DNA of 64,000 bases from Myxococcus landrumus (lineage in GTDB: Bacteria; Myxococcota; Myxococcia; Myxococcales; Myxococcaceae), in contig NZ_CP071091.1 of assembly GCF_017301635.1 (NCBI RefSeq), positions 2,306,001 to 2,370,000 on the forward strand. The letters run 5' to 3'. Positions 25,196-33,783 of this stretch are shown here, piece after piece. Under the pieces are notes generated by a model that worked only from the letters and a program-made list of their open reading frames with translations, made no database searches and was not told the origin of the DNA. The stretch's first letter is position 1, and every line of letters begins with the position of its first letter. Made by a program: the position numbers and the translations under genes.

Positions 25196-25235
25196 ACCTC
25201 AGTCTTTCGACTTGGAAAAAGTGAAGGAGAGGCAG

Positions 25236-26543
25236 ATGGCGAGCATTGGAATCGTTGGAGCCGGCACCGCGGGTCTGCACCTGGGTCTGAAGCTTCTCGC
25301 CCAGGGGATTCCGGTGACCCTCTACTCGGAACAGGAGCCGGACGCGGTTCGCGTCGGGCGACTCCTGAACACCGTGACGCACCATGCGCCCACGCGAGCA
25401 CGTGAGCGGGAGGTGTGGGTGGACTTCTGGGGGATGCCGGAGCTGGCGATGAAGCGGCTCAGCATCCATGTGCATGCGCCGCAGCCCTTCTCCGTGCACG
25501 GCCGGCTGAGCGAGCCGAGCCTGTGCGTGGACTATCGCGTCTATCAGCCTCGGCTCGCGGAGGCCTTCGCGGAGCGCGGGGGCCGGCTGGAGGTGATGCC
25601 GGTGGACGCCGCCATGCTGGAGAAGCTGGCCCGCCGTCACACGCTGATGGTCGTCGCCACCGGACGCAATGGACTCACCGGGTTGTTCCCGCGCATTCCG
25701 GAGCTGTCGCCGCATACGAAGCCGCCGAGGGTGTTGTTCGCCGCGCTGCTCAAGGGCCTGCGCATGCCGCAGCCGACCAGCATGCACACGAACCTGATTC
25801 CGGGTCAGGGCGAGGTCTTCGAGTCGCAGATCATCACCCGCCACGGCCGCGTTCCCAGCACGCTCATCGAGGCGATTCCCGGCACGGAGCTGGCGGCGCT
25901 CATCTCCCGCAAGCGCGACGAGGACCCGGCCGCGTTCGACGCTTCGCTGCTGGAGGTCATGCGCCGCTTCGCGCCCGCGACGTATGAGCGCATCGACCCG
26001 ACGGAGTTCGGCGTGCGCGGTCCGCTGGACTTCCTCCAGGGAGGCTTCACGCCCACCGTGCGCCGCGCGTGGGCCTCGCTGGGCGAGGGCCGCTACGTGA
26101 TGGCGGTGGGCGACACGCACGTGACGAACGACCCCGTCGCGGGACAGGGCGCCAACGGAGCCTCCGCGTCCGCCTTCACCCTGGCCCACGCCATCCAGGA
26201 CGCGCTCCTGGCGGAGCGTCCCTTCGACGAAGCCTTCTGCCGCGACACCGACGCCCGCATGTGGGCCGCCGTCGCGCCGACGACGCACTGGAGCAACGCG
26301 CTGCTCGAGCCGCCTCCTCCGCACCTCATCGACCTGCTGGTCACCGCGAGCCGGGACACCTTCGTCGCGGACGCCTTCATCAGCGACATGATGATTCCGG
26401 AGCGCATCCTCCCCGTCTGCGCCTCCCCCGAGGCCGCCGCCGCCTATGTCGCGCAGGCCCGGACGCCCCGCGCCGACATGCTGGCCGCCAGCGGCGCGCT
26501 CGGCTGGGACACGGGCACCCGGATCCGCCCGCTCGCGGGCTGA
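25236..26543 (+). CDS. StyA-like FAD-dependent monooxygenase
   Basis: A 435-residue flavoprotein; the ATG at 25236 is preceded by AAGGAGAGG and is followed at once by the FAD motif GIVGAGTAGLHLG. The overall pattern matches two-component (group E) styrene/indole monooxygenases: LLNTVTHHAPT, VDYRVYQPRL, IDPTEFGVRGPLDFLQGG, then a GDTHVTNDPVAGQGAN motif. These use reduced FAD supplied by a separate reductase (StyB-type) to epoxidise an alkene or hydroxylate an aromatic. No reductase gene lies next to it. The substrate is unknown; indole-type or secondary-metabolite substrates are possible. Confidence 0.75.
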   Translation: MASIGIVGAGTAGLHLGLKLLAQGIPVTLYSEQEPDAVRVGRLLNTVTHHAPTRAREREVWVDFWGMPELAMKRLSIHVHAPQPFSVHGRLSEPSLCVDYRVYQPRLAEAFAERGGRLEVMPVDAAMLEKLARRHTLMVVATGRNGLTGLFPRIPELSPHTKPPRVLFAALLKGLRMPQPTSMHTNLIPGQGEVFESQIITRHGRVPSTLIEAIPGTELAALISRKRDEDPAAFDASLLEVMRRFAPATYERIDPTEFGVRGPLDFLQGGFTPTVRRAWASLGEGRYVMAVGDTHVTNDPVAGQGANGASASAFTLAHAIQDALLAERPFDEAFCRDTDARMWAAVAPTTHWSNALLEPPPPHLIDLLVTASRDTFVADAFISDMMIPERILPVCASPEAAAAYVAQARTPRADMLAASGALGWDTGTRIRPLAG

Positions 26544-26557
26544 CCTCGGAGGGAGGC

Positions 26558-26591
26558 GGGAGGACGCCCGGCGCGTCCCCCACGTCCTCCC
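26558..26591 (+). terminator. Inverted repeat after the StyA-like gene
   Basis: GGGAGGACG (26558-26566) pairs with CGTCCTCCC (26583-26591), a perfect 9-bp stem with a 16-base loop, 15 bp after the stop. Confidence 0.35.
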
Positions 26592-26639
26592 CCGGAAGCC
26601 CCATGGCATGGCCGCGCCGCTCCGCTATCCTTCGCGGCC

Positions 26640-27596
26640 ATGCGATTCGCCATCGTGGGTTCAGGTGGAGTGGGCGGCTACTACGGCGCGCGACTGGTGC
26701 GCGCGGGCCATGACGTGCGCTTCCTCGCGCGGGGTGCTCACCTGAGCGCCATGCGTGCGCGAGGGCTCACCATCCTGAGCCAGGAGGGAGACTTCACCGT
26801 CCCCGTCCGCGCCGAGGAGGACGCCACCCGGCTGGGGCCCGTGGACGTGGTGGTCCTCGCGGTGAAGAACTACGACGTCGCCAGCGTGCTGCCGCAGGTG
26901 AAGGCCCTGGTCGCCGCGTCGGAGCAGCCCGCGCTGGGAGGCACCCGCGCCGTGGTCGTCACGCTCCAGAACGGCGTGGACAGTCCGTCGGAGGTCGCCG
27001 CCGCCGTGGGTGAGCCCACGGTCATCGGTGGGACGACGTACATGTCCACCGCCATCCACGAGCCCGGGGTCATCCGCCAGGTCGGCACGCTCCATCGCAT
27101 CGTGCTGGGCGAGGCGTTCGGCGACACGTCCCACGTCTCAGAGCGCGTGCGGGTCCTCAAGGACGCGCTGGCCGGCGCGGGGCTCAACGTGGAGGCGGTG
27201 GCGGACATCCGCGGGCCCCTCTGGGAGAAGCTGGCCTTCCTCGCGTCGATGTCCGGGTTCTGCACGGCGGGGCGCTCGGCGGTGGGCGTGATGCGCGAGG
27301 GCCCCTTCTTCCGGGAGATGTTCCGGGAGGCCGTGTCGGAGGTGCTGCGCGTGGCCGCGGCGGAGGGGGTCGTCACCACCACCCGCGCGGAGGACGTGGT
27401 GCGCTTCATGGAGGACCTGCCCCGGGAGATGCGTCCGTCCATGATGGTGGACTTCGACGCGGGCAAGACCTTGGAGGTCGAGTACCTCCAGGGGACGGTG
27501 GCCCGACGCGGCCATGCCCTGGGCGTCCCCACCCCCGTCATGAGCACGCTGTATTCCGTCCTGATTCCCCACGCCCGGGGCACGCGCCAGGGCTGA
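26640..27596 (+). CDS. panE: 2-dehydropantoate 2-reductase (ketopantoate reductase family)
   Basis: A 318-residue NADPH-dependent reductase. The start is MRFAIVGSGGVGGYYGARL, where GSGGVG binds the cofactor. Other family marks are KNYD with the catalytic Lys, LQNGVDS, and GTTYMSTAI. The C-terminal helical domain has the conserved WEKLAFLASM and the late DFDAGKTLEVEYL. It reduces 2-dehydropantoate to pantoate in coenzyme A synthesis, or acts on a similar keto acid; no pan neighbours are here. Followed 10 bp later by a clear intrinsic terminator. Confidence 0.85.
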   Translation: MRFAIVGSGGVGGYYGARLVRAGHDVRFLARGAHLSAMRARGLTILSQEGDFTVPVRAEEDATRLGPVDVVVLAVKNYDVASVLPQVKALVAASEQPALGGTRAVVVTLQNGVDSPSEVAAAVGEPTVIGGTTYMSTAIHEPGVIRQVGTLHRIVLGEAFGDTSHVSERVRVLKDALAGAGLNVEAVADIRGPLWEKLAFLASMSGFCTAGRSAVGVMREGPFFREMFREAVSEVLRVAAAEGVVTTTRAEDVVRFMEDLPREMRPSMMVDFDAGKTLEVEYLQGTVARRGHALGVPTPVMSTLYSVLIPHARGTRQG

Positions 27597-27605
27597 CGTC
27601 CTCAT

Positions 27606-27630
27606 CCCCATGCAATGGGGCGCGGTTTTT
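27606..27630 (+). terminator. Rho-independent terminator of the panE-like gene
   Basis: CCCCAT-GCA-ATGGGG (27606-27620) is followed by CGCGG and TTTTT. It is the clearest intrinsic terminator in the window. Confidence 0.75.
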
Positions 27631-27646
27631 CGCATAGAGAGAGTCA

Positions 27647-28393
27647 ATGACCGAGCCAAGCCCTCACTCCACGCCCAGCGCCCCCTCGTCCGCTCCCTTG
27701 GGGCGCGTGGCCGTCCACGCCGTCGCCGCGGGGCTGACGCCGCTCATCCCGGTGCCCTTCCTGGATGACTACGCGCTCTTCCAGGTGCGCGAGCAGCTGG
27801 TCCGCTCGCTGCTCGAGGAGCGGGGCCTGCGCGCGTCCGACAAGGCGGTGGAGGCACTGGCGGGCTCCAGCCTGGGCCGCACGATGGGCGGCCGGCTGGT
27901 CAGCTACCTCAAGGGCATGATGCTGCTTCCGGTGAAGAAGATGTTCCGCAAGGTCTTCTTCGTCCTCTGGGTCAAGGACTGCGTGGACGTGGCCTCCGTG
28001 TCACTGCATCACGGCTACCTCCTCCACCACGCGCTCGCGCGAGGAGACCTGGACGCGCACAGCCTCGCCGGGGACAAGCCGGAGACCATCCACGTCGCCA
28101 TCGTCGCCGCCTGCGCGGAGGTGGACGCCCGGCCCGTCAACCAGGCCCTGCGCCGCATCTTCGAGAGCAGCCGCGTGTTGATGGCGGAGGCCATGCGCGT
28201 GTTCGCCGCCCGAGGCAACGCCGGCCCCCGCACTCCCGAGGCCACAGAGGGCGCGGAGGTGAAGTCCCTGTCGGACCGGCTGCTCTCCATCCTCTGGGAG
28301 GAGCGCGGCTACTTCACGACGCTGGAGGCTCACTACGTCCGCCACCTCGAGGCCCGGCTCTCCTCGACCGAGGGCAAGGCGTCAGGGGGCTGA
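27647..28393 (+). CDS. Hypothetical protein
   Basis: A 248-residue protein with a disordered Ser/Pro-rich start (MTEPSPHSTPSAPSS) and a mostly helical body. A hydrophobic stretch near residues 88-110 (MMLLPVKKMFRKVFFVLWV) might lie in or on a membrane. Near the N-terminus, GLTPLIPVPFLDDYALFQVREQLV is a distinctive block. I do not recognise the family. The 3' end overlaps the convergent DUF4105 gene by 12 bp. Confidence 0.6.
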   Translation: MTEPSPHSTPSAPSSAPLGRVAVHAVAAGLTPLIPVPFLDDYALFQVREQLVRSLLEERGLRASDKAVEALAGSSLGRTMGGRLVSYLKGMMLLPVKKMFRKVFFVLWVKDCVDVASVSLHHGYLLHHALARGDLDAHSLAGDKPETIHVAIVAACAEVDARPVNQALRRIFESSRVLMAEAMRVFAARGNAGPRTPEATEGAEVKSLSDRLLSILWEERGYFTTLEAHYVRHLEARLSSTEGKASGG

Positions 28394-29392
28394 GTCCGCG
28401 CGCGGTGCGTCCGCGTCGCGGATGCGCGCCGAGAAGTCGGACGCGTTCGAGGCCGCCCACGCGCGCTCGTTGATGCGATGCCGCGCGCGCACCACGTCCA
28501 GCGGGGCGTCCGTGTCGATGAGCCCCAGCTCGTAAGCGAGCGAGTCGGAGAAGGCCGGCAGGAGCGTGCGGTGGTCATACGGCACGTTCACCTCGCTCAC
28601 CTTCTCGAAGTGCCGCACCAGGTTGGTGGTGCAGTTGTTGGAGACCGAGTCGTAGAACTCCGGCCGCGCGTGCAGCGCGTTCATCCGCGCCACCATGTCC
28701 ATGAAGAAGTCGGCGACGCGCTCCTTCGACGCCTTCACGGGATAGAGGTACACGTCGTCGCGGCGGTGGTTGGAGCGCAGCTGCACCAGGTCCCGCTCGT
28801 CCCCCACCACGTAGACCAGCTCGAACTGGCGGAAGAGACCTCCCAGGGCGGAGAACGTCTCGCCCTTCTCCCGGCGAATCTCCACGGAGAAGACGACGTA
28901 GCGCCCGTCCGCGAAGCCGAAGCTCACCATGGTGTGCGCGGCGCCGAAGAAGCCCGAGAAGGGCTCCACGATGAACCACGCGCCCGTCAGCTCCTTCGCG
29001 TCGTAGGTGCCCGAAAACCAGGCCGCGTCCCAGTCCGTCGTGCTCCGGTAGCGGAAGTCCCGCATGTCATGGAACGTCACGCGGGTGCCCTCGACGTCCG
29101 CGCGCGCCACCTTCTCCAGGTCCGGCGCCCAGTCACGCTCCGTTGCGGGCTTCACCGTGCGCCCCCAGAGCGCGACGCCCACGCAGCCGGCCACCACCAG
29201 GGCCACCGCGCCGGCGCGGGAGCCTCTCCGCAACCAGAGGAAGCAGGCCGCGCCCAGGAGCACCGCGGCGCCCAGGGCCCTCCACCCGTGGGCCCCCTCC
29301 GGCCCCGCCCCCGTCAAGGCCAGCGCGAGCGCGGCCCAGGCGCTCCCCAGCAAGAGCACCCCGGTGGTGAGAATCGTCACAAGCAGTCGCAT
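28382..29392 (-). CDS. DUF4105-type membrane protein
   Basis: A 336-residue protein from ATG 29392; an in-frame GTG at 29428 is possible. Two or three hydrophobic segments lie in the first ~80 residues. The rest carries the DUF4105 pattern: TDWDAAWFSGTYD, AHTMVSFGF, and SVSNNCTTNLVRHF, where Cys and His suggest a permuted papain-like fold. Known members are predicted membrane-bound peptidase-like proteins of unknown substrate. It is divergent from the ABC exporter with a 115-bp gap. Confidence 0.7.
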   Translation of the reverse strand: MRLLVTILTTGVLLLGSAWAALALALTGAGPEGAHGWRALGAAVLLGAACFLWLRRGSRAGAVALVVAGCVGVALWGRTVKPATERDWAPDLEKVARADVEGTRVTFHDMRDFRYRSTTDWDAAWFSGTYDAKELTGAWFIVEPFSGFFGAAHTMVSFGFADGRYVVFSVEIRREKGETFSALGGLFRQFELVYVVGDERDLVQLRSNHRRDDVYLYPVKASKERVADFFMDMVARMNALHARPEFYDSVSNNCTTNLVRHFEKVSEVNVPYDHRTLLPAFSDSLAYELGLIDTDAPLDVVRARHRINERAWAASNASDFSARIRDADAPRADSAP

Positions 29393-29507
29393 CTCTTCAA
29401 TATCGCCCGCCCCTGACACGACCGCCACTCGCGTCGTGCCCGGTTGCTCCTGGAAACAGTGTGTCCCCTGGTATCACTTCATCCGGCAATGACATATGTA
29501 AGCGGCG

Positions 29508-31202
29508 ATGGCTCGTATCTCCGAGCCATCCAGGTCTCCTGGAGCCGTCGTGTCATTGCTCGCCCTGCTCTTCCAGAAGTCCAAATTGCCCATCATCTTC
29601 GCGGCACTGCTGGGCATCCTCACGGGTGCCTCCAGCGCGGCGCTCGTCGCGGTGATGAACCAGGCGTTGACGTCCCGCACGGTGGCGGATGCCCTGCTGC
29701 TGGGGCCCGCTTTCGCCGGGCTCGCCGCGGCGGTGCTCGTGCTGCGCATCGTCTCGCAGATGCAGCTCAACTCCCTTCAGCAGATGGCGCTGCTGGACCT
29801 GCGGCTGTCGCTGTGCCGGCGCATCCTGGAGGCCCCGCTGCGCAAGCTGGAGGAGTCCGGGCAGCACAAGCTGATGGCGGCACTGACGGAGGACATCGCC
29901 GTCATCAACACCACCATCGCCGTCATCCCGAGCGTCATCATCTCCCTGGCCACGCTGGCCGGGTGCCTCGTCTACCTCGCGTGGCTGTCCGGCCCGCTGC
30001 TGGCGTTGGTCCTGTGCGTCGTCGCGGTGGTGATCGCAAGCGTGGCCCTCCCCAACCGCTACGCCTACTCGCAGTTCTTCCGCCGCCGCGAGAGCCACGA
30101 CGCGCTCTACTCCCACTTCCAGACCCTCATCGACGGGTCCAAGGAGCTTCAGCTCCACCAGGCGCGCAGCGAGGACTTCTTCAACAAGGAGCTCCAGCCC
30201 ACGGCCGAGGAGGTCTCCCGCATCTCGCGCGTCACCAACAACCTCTTCATCATCGCCGGAGGCTGGGGCGGCTTCATGGTGATGGTGGTCATCGGCATCA
30301 TCCTGTTCGTCGTCCCCCGGTTCCAGGCCGTGGAGATGCCCACCCTGGCCGCGTACGCGCTGGTGGTGCTCTACCTCCAGCAGCCGCTCGACGGGTTGAT
30401 GCACCAATGGCCGAACCTGTCGCGCAGCCACATCGCGATGAAGAAGCTGGAGAAGCTGGGCCTGTCGTTGCAGGACCCGCAGCCCCCCTCCCGCGACGCG
30501 GTCATCAACCCAGGCTTCGAGCGAATCGAGCTGGCGGACATCACCCACAGCTACTACCGCGAGCACGACGGCGCGACCTTCACCCTGGGCCCCATCAACA
30601 CGACGCTGCGCCGGGGCGAGCTCGTCTTCCTGGTCGGCGGCAACGGCAGCGGCAAGACGACACTGGCCAAGCTCTTCACCGGGCTGTACGTGCCGGAGAA
30701 GGGAGAGATGCGCGTGGACGGTGTCCCCGTCGAGGCCGCCACGCGGCGCGCCTACCGGCAGCTCTTCTCCGCCGTGTTCTTCGACTTCCACCTCTTTGAA
30801 CGAATGCTCGGTCTGGACCACCCGGGCATGGAGGAGCAGGCCCGCGCCTACCTGTCGCGGCTCCAGCTCGAGAAGAAGGTGCGCGTGGAGAACGGCCGGC
30901 TCTCCACCGTGGCGCTCTCCCAGGGACAGCGCAAGCGCCTGGCCCTGCTCACCTCCGTCCTGGAGGACCGCGCCATCTACGTCTTCGACGAGTGGGCCGC
31001 CGACCAGGACCCCGTCTTCCGGGAGCTGTTCTACCGGGAGCTGCTGCCCTCACTGAAACAACAGGGGAAGCTCGTCTTCGTCATCAGCCACGACGACCGC
31101 TACTTCCACCTGGCTGACCGCATCCTCAAGCTGGAGTCCGGTCAGCTCGTGTCGGACCAGGGCGCCACGGCCACTGCCACCCCCGCCAAGCAGGTGGGGT
31201 GA
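29508..31202 (+). CDS. Cyclic-peptide-type ABC exporter (fused TMD-NBD)
   Basis: A 564-residue half-transporter with six predicted membrane helices in residues ~15-310, followed by an ATPase domain. Walker A is GGNGSGKTT from G377, the signature LSQGQRKRL starts at 470, Walker B is YVFDEWAAD with D494 and E495, and the switch is H528 in ISHDD. The form is that of the PvdE/SyrD family that exports nonribosomal peptides across the inner membrane. It opens the secondary-metabolite cluster, on the same strand as the assembly line. I infer export of the product or of its lipopeptide precursor. Confidence 0.85.
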   Translation: MARISEPSRSPGAVVSLLALLFQKSKLPIIFAALLGILTGASSAALVAVMNQALTSRTVADALLLGPAFAGLAAAVLVLRIVSQMQLNSLQQMALLDLRLSLCRRILEAPLRKLEESGQHKLMAALTEDIAVINTTIAVIPSVIISLATLAGCLVYLAWLSGPLLALVLCVVAVVIASVALPNRYAYSQFFRRRESHDALYSHFQTLIDGSKELQLHQARSEDFFNKELQPTAEEVSRISRVTNNLFIIAGGWGGFMVMVVIGIILFVVPRFQAVEMPTLAAYALVVLYLQQPLDGLMHQWPNLSRSHIAMKKLEKLGLSLQDPQPPSRDAVINPGFERIELADITHSYYREHDGATFTLGPINTTLRRGELVFLVGGNGSGKTTLAKLFTGLYVPEKGEMRVDGVPVEAATRRAYRQLFSAVFFDFHLFERMLGLDHPGMEEQARAYLSRLQLEKKVRVENGRLSTVALSQGQRKRLALLTSVLEDRAIYVFDEWAADQDPVFRELFYRELLPSLKQQGKLVFVISHDDRYFHLADRILKLESGQLVSDQGATATATPAKQVG

Positions 31203-31267
31203 CAGCACGTACGACGGCCGCCCAGCCTCTCCGCGACAAAATGTTTATACAGAAAGACGTGCTATTC

Positions 31268-31289
31268 ATATCTAGCCTGAAATAGATAT
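31268..31289. promoter_or_regulatory. 7-bp perfect inverted repeat, candidate operator
   Basis: ATATCTA (31268-31274) and TAGATAT (31283-31289) are separated by 8 bases. They lie in an AT-rich pocket in the 147-bp gap between the exporter and the hydroxymandelate synthase-like gene, ~60 bp before the latter's ATG. Such AT-rich symmetry is rare in this genome and looks like a regulator site. Confidence 0.4.
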
Positions 31290-31349
31290 CTGGCACGCCC
31301 GCCGTGCTGCCCTTGGCTGGCCATGTCCCCGTGAATCGAGGTCTTAGAC

Positions 31350-32423
31350 ATGGAGTTCTCGAGAGTGGAGCATGCCGAGCTGTTCGTGGGTGACGCGGTC
31401 CTCTCGTCCTATTTCTTCTGCCATGCGCTGGGCTTCCGGATGGTGGCCAGCGGGGGGCCGGAGACGGGGCTTTCGGGACGGCGCTCCTTCGTGCTCGAGC
31501 AGGGCACCGCGAGGCTCGTCGTCACCTCGGCCCTGGACTCCGACGGAGAGGTCGCCGCCTTCGTCCGCGCGCATGGAGACGGCGTGCGAGACATCGCGCT
31601 GGGGACTCCGGACGCGCACGCGGCCTTCTCCGAGGCGGTGCGTCGCGGAGCCAAGGCCGTGGCGGAGCCCGTCACGTACGAGTCCAACGGGCAGCGCGTG
31701 GTGAAGGCCACCATCGCGGGGCCGGGGGACTGGGTGCACTCGTTCATCCAGCGCGACGTCCCCTCGTCCTCCTTCCTTCCAGGTGTCTACGTGCCGGTGG
31801 AGGCGGGCCCTTCGGGAGGCGCGTCGCTGTTCGCCGCGGTGGACCACTTCGCCTTCGCGCTGCGACCGCACACGCTGATGGACACCGTCGGCTTCTACGA
31901 GTCGGTCCTCGGCTTCGAGCAGACCCACCGCGAGGACGTGCGCACCGAGTACAGCGGGATGAGCTCGCGCGTGGTGCAGTCCGTCGGGGGCCGCGTCTGC
32001 TTCCCGCTGCAGGAGCCCGTCAGCGGCACCCGGCGTGGACAGTTGGAGGACTTCATCGGCGCCCACGGCGGCGCGGGCGTGCAGCACATCGCCTTCCTGT
32101 CGAACGACATCGCCCGCGCGGTGGACGCCCTCCGCCAGCACGGGGTGAGCCTGCTGGATGCGCCCAAGGGCTACTACGAGAGCCTGGAGGAGCGGCTCGG
32201 CACGCTGAGCCCCTTCGAGCGTGAGCCGCTGCAGGCGCGCAACATCCTGATGGACCGCGACTCGTGGGGCGCGCTGCTGCAGGTCTTCACCCGCTCGCAG
32301 CACGCGCGGCGCACGCTCTTCTTCGAGGTCATCCAGCGCCACCAGGCTCGCGGCTTTGGTGGCGCCAACATCCAGGCGCTCTACGCGGCCAAGGAGCAGG
32401 AGGCCGTGCGCGCCGCGAGCTGA
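31350..32423 (+). CDS. hmaS: 4-hydroxymandelate synthase-like dioxygenase (HPPD superfamily)
   Basis: A 357-residue, two-domain VOC-fold enzyme. The iron ligands are H166 (VDHFAF), H246 (VQHIAF) and E326 (FFEVIQ). Two places separate it from 4-hydroxyphenylpyruvate dioxygenase: SSRVVQS in the active-site region, and a C-terminal FGGANIQALYAA, where HPPDs have a conserved Phe after Asn but hydroxymandelate synthases have Ile. Its length also equals that of known HmaS enzymes. HmaS turns 4-hydroxyphenylpyruvate into 4-hydroxymandelate, the first step to 4-hydroxyphenylglycine. The oxidase (Hmo) and aminotransferase (HpgT) are not in the window, so direct use of 4-hydroxymandelate, or partner genes beyond the edge, are both possible. 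Confidence 0.75.
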   Translation: MEFSRVEHAELFVGDAVLSSYFFCHALGFRMVASGGPETGLSGRRSFVLEQGTARLVVTSALDSDGEVAAFVRAHGDGVRDIALGTPDAHAAFSEAVRRGAKAVAEPVTYESNGQRVVKATIAGPGDWVHSFIQRDVPSSSFLPGVYVPVEAGPSGGASLFAAVDHFAFALRPHTLMDTVGFYESVLGFEQTHREDVRTEYSGMSSRVVQSVGGRVCFPLQEPVSGTRRGQLEDFIGAHGGAGVQHIAFLSNDIARAVDALRQHGVSLLDAPKGYYESLEERLGTLSPFEREPLQARNILMDRDSWGALLQVFTRSQHARRTLFFEVIQRHQARGFGGANIQALYAAKEQEAVRAAS

Positions 32424-32433
32424 GGCTCGGACT

Positions 32434-33783
32434 TCAGCGCCGGGGCTCGAGCGTCATCGGGAGCCCGCCCCGAGGCAGCAGCGAGATGCCCGGATGGATG
32501 TCCACCCGCCGCCCCGGAATGCCGCGGAGGCGGAAGCGCTGGGAGACCATGGCCAGCACCAGCGCCCCGAACATCAGCGACAGGTTGTTGGCGATGCAGA
32601 TGTGCTGGCCTCCGCCGAACGGCACGTAGGCGAACTTGTGCCGCGCGGGGCCTCCTGGCGCGAAGCGGTCCGGGTCGAAGACCTCCGGTGAGGACCAGAA
32701 CTCCGGATGCCGGTGGAGGATGTACGAGATGGACATGATCACCGTCCCGGGCGCCACCGGATACTTGCCCAGCGTGTCCGCCGCCCCCGCGATGCGCACC
32801 AGCTTCCAGGCCGTGGGATACAGCCGGAGCGTCTCCTCGAACACCTGGGTGGCGTAGCGCAGCCGGGGCAGGTCCTCCAGCGTCGGCGCGCGGCCGCCCA
32901 GCACCGCGGCGCTCTCGGAGGCCAGCCGGTCGGCGATCTCCGGGTGGAGTGACAGCAGGTGCCAGCCCCACGCGAGCGCGGCACCCGGTCCCTCGTTCCC
33001 CGAGAACAGGTTCATGAACTCGTCCCGCAGCTCCTTCTCCGTCATGGCCTCGCCCGTGTCGCGGTCTCTCGCCGCGACGAGCATCGCCATGATGTCGTCC
33101 TCGGAGCCGCCCTCGCGGCGCCGCTCGACGATCTCCTTCGCCTTGCGGCGCATCAGCCGCTGCGTGTCGAAGAAGTCCGCCCACTTGCGCCGGTAGAGCG
33201 GCAGCCGCTCCAGCCGGAGCACTCGCGCCAGCAGGGACTCGCGCGCGTTGAAGGTGTGCATCATCCGCCGGACGGCCGCGGTCGTCGGCGCGTCGGGCAC
33301 CTCCGAGTACAGCGCCCGCGTCGTCATGTGCAGGGAGAGGATGCCCATCTCCTCCGCGACATCGAGCGGCTGCGCGGCCCGGGTGCGCTCCTCCCATGAC
33401 TTCAACATCCCGTCGATGAGGTCCGCCATGCCCGACAGCAGGCCGTTGAGCCGCTCCCGGTGGAACGAGGGCTGGACGAGCCGCCGCTGCCGGCGCCAGT
33501 AGGTGCCCTCGCTCACGAACAGCCCGTTGCCCAGGAAGGGGTCATTCACCAGCGGGGGCTTCGAGTAGTTGTTCGCGTTCTCCGTGAGGAAGTACCGGAC
33601 GTGATCCGGGTGACTCACCAGATAGGTCGTTTCAGCACCGAGCTTGAGACGGACCACATCACCATGCTTGCGGAAGCTCTCGACGACGAACCCAAGAGGG
33701 TCGCGATCATGGCGCAACAGGTGGCCCCAGAGCGGTAGCCCCCAAGGGCTGGGCGGGTGCGACAGAACTTGAGTCGAATCCAT
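32434..33783 (-). CDS. Cytochrome P450 with atypical I-helix
   Basis: A 449-residue P450. The ExxR motif is in FEETLRLYP, and the heme ligand is Cys396 in FGGGQHICIA. The I-helix, normally AGxET/TT, reads SGNEGPGAA (S261-A269), so the acid is kept but the conserved Thr that helps O-O bond cleavage is Gly. It may therefore carry out a less common reaction, such as coupling or desaturation, or use a different proton path. It is divergent from the assembly line and converges on the hmaS-like gene, with 10 bp between. It is probably a tailoring enzyme acting on the product or on a carrier-bound unit. Confidence 0.8.
   Translation of the reverse strand: MDSTQVLSHPPSPWGLPLWGHLLRHDRDPLGFVVESFRKHGDVVRLKLGAETTYLVSHPDHVRYFLTENANNYSKPPLVNDPFLGNGLFVSEGTYWRRQRRLVQPSFHRERLNGLLSGMADLIDGMLKSWEERTRAAQPLDVAEEMGILSLHMTTRALYSEVPDAPTTAAVRRMMHTFNARESLLARVLRLERLPLYRRKWADFFDTQRLMRRKAKEIVERRREGGSEDDIMAMLVAARDRDTGEAMTEKELRDEFMNLFSGNEGPGAALAWGWHLLSLHPEIADRLASESAAVLGGRAPTLEDLPRLRYATQVFEETLRLYPTAWKLVRIAGAADTLGKYPVAPGTVIMSISYILHRHPEFWSSPEVFDPDRFAPGGPARHKFAYVPFGGGQHICIANNLSLMFGALVLAMVSQRFRLRGIPGRRVDIHPGISLLPRGGLPMTLEPRR

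Noticed and set aside
31291-31312. Sigma-54-like promoter (TGGCACG...TGCTG) before the hmaS-like gene
   Set aside because: The spacing between GG and GC is 12 rather than 10 bases, which does not fit a sigma-54 promoter.
31350-32423. Plain 4-hydroxyphenylpyruvate dioxygenase of tyrosine breakdown
   Set aside because: The VVQS motif and the NIQALY ending fit hydroxymandelate synthase better, and the setting is a biosynthetic cluster rather than tyrosine catabolism.
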